Below, piece after piece: positions 5,751 through 11,336 of a stretch of DNA of 11,336 nucleotides (position 1 is the stretch's first letter; each line of letters begins with the position of its first letter). The stretch is from an uncultured Spirochaetales bacterium (GTDB taxonomy: Bacteria; Spirochaetota; Spirochaetia; Sphaerochaetales; Sphaerochaetaceae). The stretch covers positions 1 through 11,336 of the forward strand of contig CAMEXG010000056.1 in NCBI GenBank assembly GCA_945947045.1, written 5' to 3'. The position numbers were made by a program, and so were the translations under genes. Below the pieces are notes generated by a model. The model saw nothing but the letters and a program-made list of their open reading frames with translations. It was not told where the DNA came from and did no database searches.

Positions 5751-6887
5751 ATGAAAACTGTTAGATTAATTTCTGTAATGATGGTTCTTCTCCTTCTTGC
5801 TCTTCCTGTCTTTGCTAATGGTCAGACAGAAACAACAAGTGCAAAAGTTGAAGAAAAAGTTATGACACACGATGAGATGGTGGAGGCTGCAAAGGCAGAG
5901 GGAACTCTTACTGTCTACACATATTCAAGCCGCACAACAAAAATCGGTGATGCTTTCACAGCTAAATATGGTATTCCGGTGGAAGTTACACAGCTTAAAG
6001 ATACAGAGATGATTGAAAAGGTCTCTAAGGAAGCTGCTGCAAATCTCGATGCTGCCGATGTAGTTTTCTGCCAGGATGGATCAAGAGTCATCCCTGAACT
6101 TGTTTATACAAATTATGTTACAGCATATATCCCAGAGAATATCTCCGGACACATTGTAGACGCAGAGTTTGAGAATCCACTTGTATTCGAAGCTATGCCA
6201 AAGGTCTTCATCTACAACAACGAAGATGTAACTGAGCAGCCACTTACCAATATCTGGCAGCTTACAGAACCAGAGTGGAAGGGTGCCCTCCAGTTCAAAG
6301 ATCCGTTCTCAGAAGCAGTCAACATGAACTTCTTTGCTATGATCACAAGAGAGGATTGGGCTCAGAAGATCGCCGATGCTTACAAGAGCTACTATGGAAA
6401 AGAAATCCAGCTTACTACAAAGAATGCAGGTTATGAGTGGATCAAGGCTATCTACAACAATGGTTGTGTTCTTGGAAAGAGCGATACAACTATCGGTGAG
6501 AACGTTGGTGCAAAGGGACAGCACAGAAATCTCGTAGGTCTCTTTACTCTCAACAAGATGAGAAACGCAAAGAGCAAGGATCTTGCACTTTCTCCAGCAT
6601 ATGGTATGGAACCATTCTCAGGCTTTATGTACCCTGCATATGTATTCGTAGCAGGAAATGCAAAGGCTCCAAACGCAGCCAAGCTCTTTATTGAGTTCGC
6701 ATTTACAGAAGAGGGATGGAAGCCATTTAATCTCCTTGGCGACTATTCTCCTGTCGATTATCTCAGCGACAACGCAGAAGACGATCTTACAATCGTTGAC
6801 TGGAAGAATCAGCTTGTTTGGGAAGATCCAGCTTGGTGTGCTGAATCAAGAGCTGATGTTGAAGAGTTTATTTCCAGCATCGTCTGA
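5751..6887 (+). CDS. Periplasmic solute-binding protein of an FbpA/AfuA-type ABC importer
   Basis: 378 residues; captures the substrate outside the cytoplasmic membrane and delivers it to the permease encoded next. A Sec signal peptide is clear (MKTVRL, a hydrophobic core at about 6-20, cleavage after VFA at 22, mature end NGQTE). There is no lipobox cysteine, so it should be soluble rather than lipid-anchored. The mature protein opens with LTVYTYSSRTTKIGDAFTAK, typical of the two-lobed family containing ferric-binding FbpA, hexose-phosphate-binding AfuA and polyamine/phosphonate relatives. I do not find the adjacent iron-binding tyrosines expected of a ferric FbpA near the right place, and the neighbours are sugar-related, so a sugar phosphate or other carbohydrate is preferred (inference). 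A perfect GGAGG precedes the ATG. A strong hairpin after the stop separates it from the permease, suggesting higher expression of this gene. Confidence 0.88.
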   Translation: MKTVRLISVMMVLLLLALPVFANGQTETTSAKVEEKVMTHDEMVEAAKAEGTLTVYTYSSRTTKIGDAFTAKYGIPVEVTQLKDTEMIEKVSKEAAANLDAADVVFCQDGSRVIPELVYTNYVTAYIPENISGHIVDAEFENPLVFEAMPKVFIYNNEDVTEQPLTNIWQLTEPEWKGALQFKDPFSEAVNMNFFAMITREDWAQKIADAYKSYYGKEIQLTTKNAGYEWIKAIYNNGCVLGKSDTTIGENVGAKGQHRNLVGLFTLNKMRNAKSKDLALSPAYGMEPFSGFMYPAYVFVAGNAKAPNAAKLFIEFAFTEEGWKPFNLLGDYSPVDYLSDNAEDDLTIVDWKNQLVWEDPAWCAESRADVEEFISSIV

Positions 6888-6907
6888 TAAATCACTAATT
6901 ACACCTA

Positions 6908-6935
6908 ATGCCAGCCTCTTTTTAGGGGCTGGTAT
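6908..6935 (+). other. Intercistronic hairpin between binding protein and permease genes
   Basis: ATGCCAGCCTC (6908-6918) pairs with GGGGCTGGTAT (6925-6935): eleven positions including two G-T wobbles, closing a six-base loop. No T run follows. The permease's AGGAG (6941-6945) starts five bases further on. Such stems after binding-protein genes (the classic example is malE-malF) stabilise the upstream mRNA and lower downstream expression. Confidence 0.65.
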
Positions 6936-6950
6936 AACTTAGGAGTCTAA

Positions 6951-8747
6951 ATGATCAAGAAGCAGTTATATCGTTTCTATAAATTCATTAAGAAGCCCTA
7001 CAATGTAATACTATCCGTGCTTCTTATAGTGTTGGGATATTTGACATTATTTCCAATGCTTACAATGATTAAAGATACTTTCACTGTCCATGTGTCGGAG
7101 TCTATGCGTCTTAAACAGGCCGCTGGTACTTTTACATTGAACCATTGGTTGAAAGTTCTCTTTGATCCCTCTTCTTTAAGTGTATTCTACAAGCCTTTTT
7201 TGAATTCTCTTGTTACAAGTCTCGGTGCATGTTTAGTTGCCCTTGTATTTGGAGGAGTCTTCTCCTGGCTCATTACAAGGACAAATATCAGATGGAAGAA
7301 AGCTTTGTCTTCTCTTTTCATCTTTCCATATATCATGCCTAGCTGGACTTTGGCCCTTGCTTGGTTCAATGTTTTTAAGAACTCAGTTGTCGGCGGTGTT
7401 CCGGGTACATTCCAGGCTCTTACAGGAATAGAGCCTCCAAACTGGTTCGCATACGGAGCATTTCCTATTGCCCTTGTTACAGGTCTCCACTATGCACCTT
7501 TTGCATATATCATGATCGGTGGCGTCTTGAGAAATATGGACGCAAACTTGGAAGAAGCTGCAATGATGCTGAAGACAAAGAGAAATAGAATTGTCAGAAA
7601 GATTACAATCCCTATGATTCTTCCTGCAGTCCTCTCTACTTTCCTTCTTGTATTCTCCTCTGCAATGAGCTCTTTTGCCGTCCCTCAATTCTTGGGTCTC
7701 CCTGTCAGATACCAAGTATTGACTACACAATTATATAGAACCCTCAATGGCATCAACCCAGGTCAGGGATATTGTATAGCCATGATCATGATTCTATTGA
7801 GTGTAGGCATTCTTGCATTTAACCAGAGAATGGTGGGGACAAGAAAGAATTACACTACAGTAACTGGTAAGAGCAGTAATATTTCCCTAGTCAACTTAAA
7901 GAAGGCTAGAAATGTCATAAGTGTCATTGCTCTTATTCTCATTGTCATTGTTTCTATTCTTCCACTTGTTTCATTCGCTCTTGAGTCTGTAATCTTAAGA
8001 CCGGGTGACTATTCTCCGTCAAACTTCACACTTCAGTTCTGGATTGGTACGGCTGAAGAAAACTCGATTGCAAACAATGAAGCAGGACTACTACGTAATC
8101 CAAACCTTTGGAAAGCTCTTTGGAACTCTCTCAAGCTATCTATTATTTGCGCTATTACAGCTGGATCACTTGGTTTCTTGGCAGGATATGGAATAGTAAG
8201 AGGAAGAGGCACAAAGCTGGCGAAGGTTGTAGATAACCTGGCATTCTTCCCATATCTGATGCCTAGCATGGCTTTCTCTGTCATATATCTCTCTATGTTC
8301 AGCACTCGTCATGGTCCTATTCCTGCTCTTTATGGTTCCTTCTTCCTTCTGGTATTAATTGGAACTGTAAAATATATGCCATTTGCATCCCGAAGCGGCA
8401 TCAACTCCATGCTGCAGCTATCTAACCAGATAGAGGAGGCAGGAGAGATCATCGGCGTAAGCTGGCCAAAGAGAATGGGAAGACTTGTAATTCCTATTCA
8501 GAAGAGCTCTTTTATCTCCGGATATCTTTTGCCGTTTACTTCATGTATGAGAGAGCTTTCACTCTTTGTATTGTTGGTGACTCCCCAGAACAGAGTTTTG
8601 ACAACTCTTCTCTTCCAGTATAACGAGAAGGGCTGGAGCCAGTATTCAAACGGAATAAACTTGATGATCGTCATCATCGTTCTTGTTGTAAACGCTGTAG
8701 TCAATAAGGTTACAGGTGCATCTATCGACAAAGGCATAGGAGGTTGA
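6951..8747 (+). CDS. Fused two-domain ABC importer permease (FbpB type)
   Basis: 598-residue integral membrane protein forming the whole transmembrane channel from one chain. Two homologous BPD-type halves can be seen, each with about six hydrophobic helices. The first half ends in the cytoplasmic EAA loop around 201 (EEAAMMLK, then ITIPMILP). The second has its EAA loop around 495 (EEAGEIIG, then LVIPIQKS), 294 residues later. EAA loops dock on the ATPase. The first loop lacks the usual glycine after the EAA motif (Lys instead), while the second keeps it. Starts at ATG 6951 with AGGAG five bases upstream, and ends two bases before the ATPase start codon. Fused permeases of this kind are typical of ferric, hexose-phosphate, phosphonate and related importers, so they do not define the substrate. 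Confidence 0.9.
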   Translation: MIKKQLYRFYKFIKKPYNVILSVLLIVLGYLTLFPMLTMIKDTFTVHVSESMRLKQAAGTFTLNHWLKVLFDPSSLSVFYKPFLNSLVTSLGACLVALVFGGVFSWLITRTNIRWKKALSSLFIFPYIMPSWTLALAWFNVFKNSVVGGVPGTFQALTGIEPPNWFAYGAFPIALVTGLHYAPFAYIMIGGVLRNMDANLEEAAMMLKTKRNRIVRKITIPMILPAVLSTFLLVFSSAMSSFAVPQFLGLPVRYQVLTTQLYRTLNGINPGQGYCIAMIMILLSVGILAFNQRMVGTRKNYTTVTGKSSNISLVNLKKARNVISVIALILIVIVSILPLVSFALESVILRPGDYSPSNFTLQFWIGTAEENSIANNEAGLLRNPNLWKALWNSLKLSIICAITAGSLGFLAGYGIVRGRGTKLAKVVDNLAFFPYLMPSMAFSVIYLSMFSTRHGPIPALYGSFFLLVLIGTVKYMPFASRSGINSMLQLSNQIEEAGEIIGVSWPKRMGRLVIPIQKSSFISGYLLPFTSCMRELSLFVLLVTPQNRVLTTLLFQYNEKGWSQYSNGINLMIVIIVLVVNAVVNKVTGASIDKGIGG

Positions 8748-8749
8748 TT

Positions 8750-9853
8750 ATGCCAAAGATTGAACTAAAGAATATAACGAAAAAGTTTGGCGGTACATTT
8801 ACTGCTGTAGATAACCTTTCAATAACAATTGAAGATGGAGATTTTATTACACTTCTCGGTCCCTCTGGCTGTGGTAAGACCACCACACTCAGACAGATAG
8901 CCGGTCTTGAGACTCCTACAGAGGGAGAGATCATCATAGATGGAAAGAAGGTATTCTCTTCTATTGATATGATCGATGTTTCTCCATCAAAGAGAGACGT
9001 AGGCTTCTTGTTCCAGAACTATGCCCTTTGGCCACATATGACAGTATATAAGAATATTGCATTCGGTCTTGAGAACCTAAAGTGGGAAAAGAGCAGGATT
9101 GATGAAAGAGTAAAAGAACTTCTTGCCCTTTTGAAGATTGAAGAGTTCAGCGAAAGATACCCGGCAGAACTATCTGGAGGTCAGCAGCAGAGAGTGGCCA
9201 TTGCAAGAACTCTTGCAACAAACCCTAGGGTTCTCTTGATGGATGAGCCACTTTCCAACTTGGATGCAAAACTAAGAATGGAGATGAGAACCGAGCTTAA
9301 GAGACTTCATAGGGAGACGGGAGCTACTTTTGTATATGTAACTCATGACCAGTTGGAGGCTATGACTCTTGCAACAAAGATATGTCTTTTAGATAAAGGT
9401 GTACTCCAGCAGTATGCTCCTCCTCTTACTGTATACAACAAGCCTGCAAATACTTTTGTTGCAGATTTCGTAGGAAGCCCAACCATCAACTTCTTGAAGT
9501 GTAAGAATGAGGGGAATGGAGTCTTGTCTTCTCCTATCGGAAAACTAAGATTTAATAGGGTCGACGGAGTAATGGGAGACCTAGGCGATACTCCTACAAT
9601 CGGAATCAGACCGGAGTTTGTCACAATGGATAAGAATGGAAAGCTCCAAGGTGAAGTACTTTCTTCTCTTCCTTCAGGTATGGAGACTACACTAAGACTT
9701 AAGGTCAAAGATTATGTATTCTCATCTGTTCTTTTCGGTTCATTGGACTTTGGAGTCGGTGAAAAGATTCCACTTTCTCTTCCAGGGGAGACAATGGTCC
9801 TTTTCGACAGTAATGGAAACTATAGCGGCGAGGGTTCTTTGGAGATTCTTTAA
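8750..9853 (+). CDS. ABC importer ATPase (FbpC/PotA/MalK-type, with TOBE domain)
   Basis: 367-residue cytoplasmic ATPase that drives the importer. Visible: Walker A GPSGCGKT at 37-44, Q-loop FQNYALWPH, signature LSGGQQQR starting at 141, Walker B VLLMDEP at 161-167, D-loop SNLD and switch His199 in THD. A C-terminal region of about 130 residues with IGIRPEFV is the TOBE-type extension found in sugar, iron and polyamine ATPases. I chose the ATG at 8750 because AGGAGG (8738-8743) lies six bases upstream; the TTG at 8744 would directly abut that SD. The permease stop (8745-8747) is two bases before the start, so the two genes are tightly coupled. All catalytic motifs are intact. No strong terminator of its own is seen after the gene. 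Confidence 0.94.
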   Translation: MPKIELKNITKKFGGTFTAVDNLSITIEDGDFITLLGPSGCGKTTTLRQIAGLETPTEGEIIIDGKKVFSSIDMIDVSPSKRDVGFLFQNYALWPHMTVYKNIAFGLENLKWEKSRIDERVKELLALLKIEEFSERYPAELSGGQQQRVAIARTLATNPRVLLMDEPLSNLDAKLRMEMRTELKRLHRETGATFVYVTHDQLEAMTLATKICLLDKGVLQQYAPPLTVYNKPANTFVADFVGSPTINFLKCKNEGNGVLSSPIGKLRFNRVDGVMGDLGDTPTIGIRPEFVTMDKNGKLQGEVLSSLPSGMETTLRLKVKDYVFSSVLFGSLDFGVGEKIPLSLPGETMVLFDSNGNYSGEGSLEIL

Positions 9854-9997
9854 TTGCTTTTTCCTGATACTGATGCTGTATATTTAAGATCTCAGGATCA
9901 AGTGCTTTATTTGGGGATAGGAAATGATACTTCCCTATGTAATAAGCAAAAGATGGAACTATTAATGTTCAGTCATGTTATTGACAGTGGCTGAAAG

Positions 9998-10027
9998 AAA
10001 AACGGCGGGTGATTTGATTCATCCGCC
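9998..10027 (-). terminator. Rho-independent terminator of the GH36 gene, perhaps shared with the ABC operon
   Basis: On the minus strand GGCGGATGA and TCACCCGCC (10027-10019 with 10012-10004) form a nine-position stem with one wobble around a six-base loop, followed by G and five T. It begins seven bases after the GH36 stop. On the plus strand the same stem is followed only by TCTCTTATT, so it may stop the convergent ABC transcript weakly. Confidence 0.8.
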
Positions 10028-10034
10028 TCTCTTA

Positions 10035-11336
10035 TTAAAAGGGTAGTGTAAGAGATTCTTCCCTACCATCCACTTGGTAGTGAATGACAATATTCTTTCC
10101 TCTTTCTATTTTCAGTATCTCTCCTCTCTCCCAGATACTTCTCAGCCTCTTATATTCTTCAATTTCTACGTCTGTATAAAGAGATGGGTTGTCTGAAGTG
10201 AGGAAGAGGCCTTTGTTTAGGGCATCGAATACAGAGAGCATCTGTTTTCGCTCTTTTGATAGATGAATATTATCTCTACGGAGGAAGAATACATCAGGAT
10301 CTGTTATGAATCCCCCGTTATTCAGGGTTCTACGATGGAAACTTGTCTCCAAGGCTCTCTTTGTACTAGGTCTCTCGCTGTGAATTATCTTCATCCATAT
10401 CTTGTCATCCCAATCCAGCGTCACATCGCAAGATACTCTACAGTAATCGACTCTACCGAATGCGGCTCCAAGGGGGACTCCACATCCAAGAATCAACTTG
10501 TCTTTTGAGAGATCCCTTAAGAAATCCATCGCCCTTATCATTCTTTCGCTTCTAGTTTCATTTTCTTTTGAAGAAGGAGCGGCGGCATATAGGAAATCGA
10601 GTTTGACAAGGTCGAAGCCCCATTTGTTGTATACAGTGTCGAATACTTTTTTCAAATACTCCTGAAACTCTTTGTTGTCTATGTCCAGGGCCCAGAAGCC
10701 AGACCAGTTACAGCCGCATTTATATCTCTCCCCCTTGATTTCCAGTAGCCAATCTTTATGACGCTTGAATAACTCGCTTTTCTCTTCAGCGACAAATGGT
10801 GCAAGCCAGAGACCTGCCAAAAATCCTCTATCGTGTATTTCATCCACCATATCCTTCATATCACAGTGGAACTTGGCTTTGTCTTGGATCCAATCGCCCA
10901 CAAATATTTCCCATCCGTCGTCAATTTGGAACAAGTCTCCTTTTTTAAGAATCCTCTCACATCCATGTAAGTCTTCAAGTATAGTATTCTCACTTATATC
11001 CTGATATCTATTGTACCAAGAACTATAACCTGCAAGTGGCTTATTAGTAATCTTCAAGTTCATCTCTCTAAACCAGGAGGAGAAGACTTCATCTTCTTTT
11101 CCTTTTTCACAAAAGAGATCAAAGATATGAAACTCTCCGTTATACTTCAAGTTTTGGATATCTTTCTTGATTCTTATCTCTCCTTTATTTGTATCTAGAT
11201 AGAAAACTGTCCATCCAAAATTTTCATCAAGGGAGGAGAGCAGGGTGAACTCCTCGCCTCGTCTCACGGTCATATATGTAAAACCATGGATTTCACCTTT
11301 TTTGCCGCTATATGGGACGAAAGTATAATCTCCATA
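10035..11336 (-). CDS. GH36 alpha-galactosidase-type glycoside hydrolase, 5'-truncated by the window edge
   Basis: Releases terminal alpha-linked galactose (or a related sugar) by a retaining mechanism. The frame stays open to the right edge, so the ATG at 11273 is not the real start: the 21 residues before it (YGDYTFVPY onward) read as the family's N-terminal beta domain. 433 residues are visible. In visible numbering, catalytic motifs are FQIDDGW, GLWLAPF, WALDIDN, the nucleophile Asp247 in KLDFLYAA, and the acid/base Asp304 in RVSCDVTLDWDD. Their spacing of 57 is close to the 60 I recall for the Thermotoga maritima enzyme. The C-terminal beta domain is short. No transmembrane segment is visible; the signal-peptide region lies outside the window. 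It is convergent with the ABC operon and ends with tandem TAA stops, then a terminator. Alpha-N-acetylgalactosaminidase or another GH36 specificity remains possible. Confidence 0.9.
   Translation of the reverse strand, partial: YGDYTFVPYSGKKGEIHGFTYMTVRRGEEFTLLSSLDENFGWTVFYLDTNKGEIRIKKDIQNLKYNGEFHIFDLFCEKGKEDEVFSSWFREMNLKITNKPLAGYSSWYNRYQDISENTILEDLHGCERILKKGDLFQIDDGWEIFVGDWIQDKAKFHCDMKDMVDEIHDRGFLAGLWLAPFVAEEKSELFKRHKDWLLEIKGERYKCGCNWSGFWALDIDNKEFQEYLKKVFDTVYNKWGFDLVKLDFLYAAAPSSKENETRSERMIRAMDFLRDLSKDKLILGCGVPLGAAFGRVDYCRVSCDVTLDWDDKIWMKIIHSERPSTKRALETSFHRRTLNNGGFITDPDVFFLRRDNIHLSKERKQMLSVFDALNKGLFLTSDNPSLYTDVEIEEYKRLRSIWERGEILKIERGKNIVIHYQVDGREESLTLPF

Noticed and set aside
8744..8746. TTG as start of the ABC ATPase
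   Set aside because: It directly abuts the AGGAGG sequence, leaving no spacer. The ATG at 8750 has a proper six-base spacing.
9343..9708. 121-codon open frame on the minus strand
   Set aside because: Antisense shadow of the ABC ATPase C-terminal region.
5751..9853. Importer as a straightforward ferric iron (FbpABC) system
   Set aside because: Architecture fits, but the expected iron-binding tyrosine pair is not seen and the regulator, aldolase and hydrolase point to carbohydrate. Iron is kept only as an alternative.
9924..9965. Short 13-residue frame between the ABC operon and the GH36 gene
   Set aside because: Too short, with poor SD spacing and no context. The 9854-10034 gap otherwise holds only the terminator hairpin.
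9981..9986. Perfect TTGACA, possible promoter
   Set aside because: No -10-like hexamer at 16-18 bases; GGCGGG of the terminator stem falls there instead.
1..11336. CRISPR array, tRNA, rRNA, insertion sequence or attachment site
   Set aside because: No regularly spaced direct repeats, tRNA-like cloverleaf, transposase motif or terminal inverted repeats were seen on reading both strands.

Overview
The window looks like the chromosome of a strictly anaerobic, host- or sediment-associated bacterium, most probably a spirochaete of the Treponema/Sphaerochaeta type. The reasons are moderate-to-low G+C, a periplasmic binding protein whose mature end begins NGQTE straight after an FA cleavage site (a common look in spirochaetal binding proteins), an [FeFe]-hydrogenase, and rubrerythrin-type oxygen defence. 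A clostridial (Firmicutes) origin is the main alternative. The taxonomic call is inference, since no rRNA or marker gene is present.

Layout. (1) 1-1432, plus: 3' part of a Cu(I) P1B-1 ATPase (CopA) with a CopZ-like HMA domain joined in frame at its C-terminus, then a terminator. (2) 1604-3634, minus: a 676-residue polypeptide combining a 2[4Fe-4S] ferredoxin domain, an [FeFe]-hydrogenase H-domain, a rubredoxin, a rubrerythrin diiron domain and a second rubredoxin. It ends at a strong terminator facing the copA terminator. (3) 3782-5562, minus: an RpiR-family regulator and a class II ketose-bisphosphate aldolase, overlapping by one base and ending in a UUCG-tetraloop terminator. (4) 5751-9853, plus, divergent from the regulator: an ABC importer made of a binding protein, a fused two-domain permease and an ATPase. 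(5) 10035 to the right edge, minus: most of a GH36 alpha-galactosidase-type hydrolase whose N-terminus lies outside the window, convergent with the ABC operon.

How it fits together. Regions 1 and 2 are stress and redox functions: copper export, and a hydrogenase physically joined to a peroxide-reducing module, so H2-driven peroxide reduction by one polypeptide is a reasonable hypothesis. Regions 3 to 5 look like a carbohydrate locus. The RpiR regulator (family ligands are usually sugar phosphates) is divergent from a transporter of the FbpABC/AfuABC architecture and is translationally coupled to an aldolase, with an alpha-galactosidase next door. The transported substrate cannot be read from the sequence.

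The most unusual local signal is that both fusion proteins in regions 1 and 2 keep a strong Shine-Dalgarno and an ATG exactly at the start of the downstream partner (CopZ at 1220, rubrerythrin at 2263), with stops in the other frames just upstream. Each locus may therefore make both a fused and a free partner, or the fusions may be very recent, or one or both may be a sequence error.
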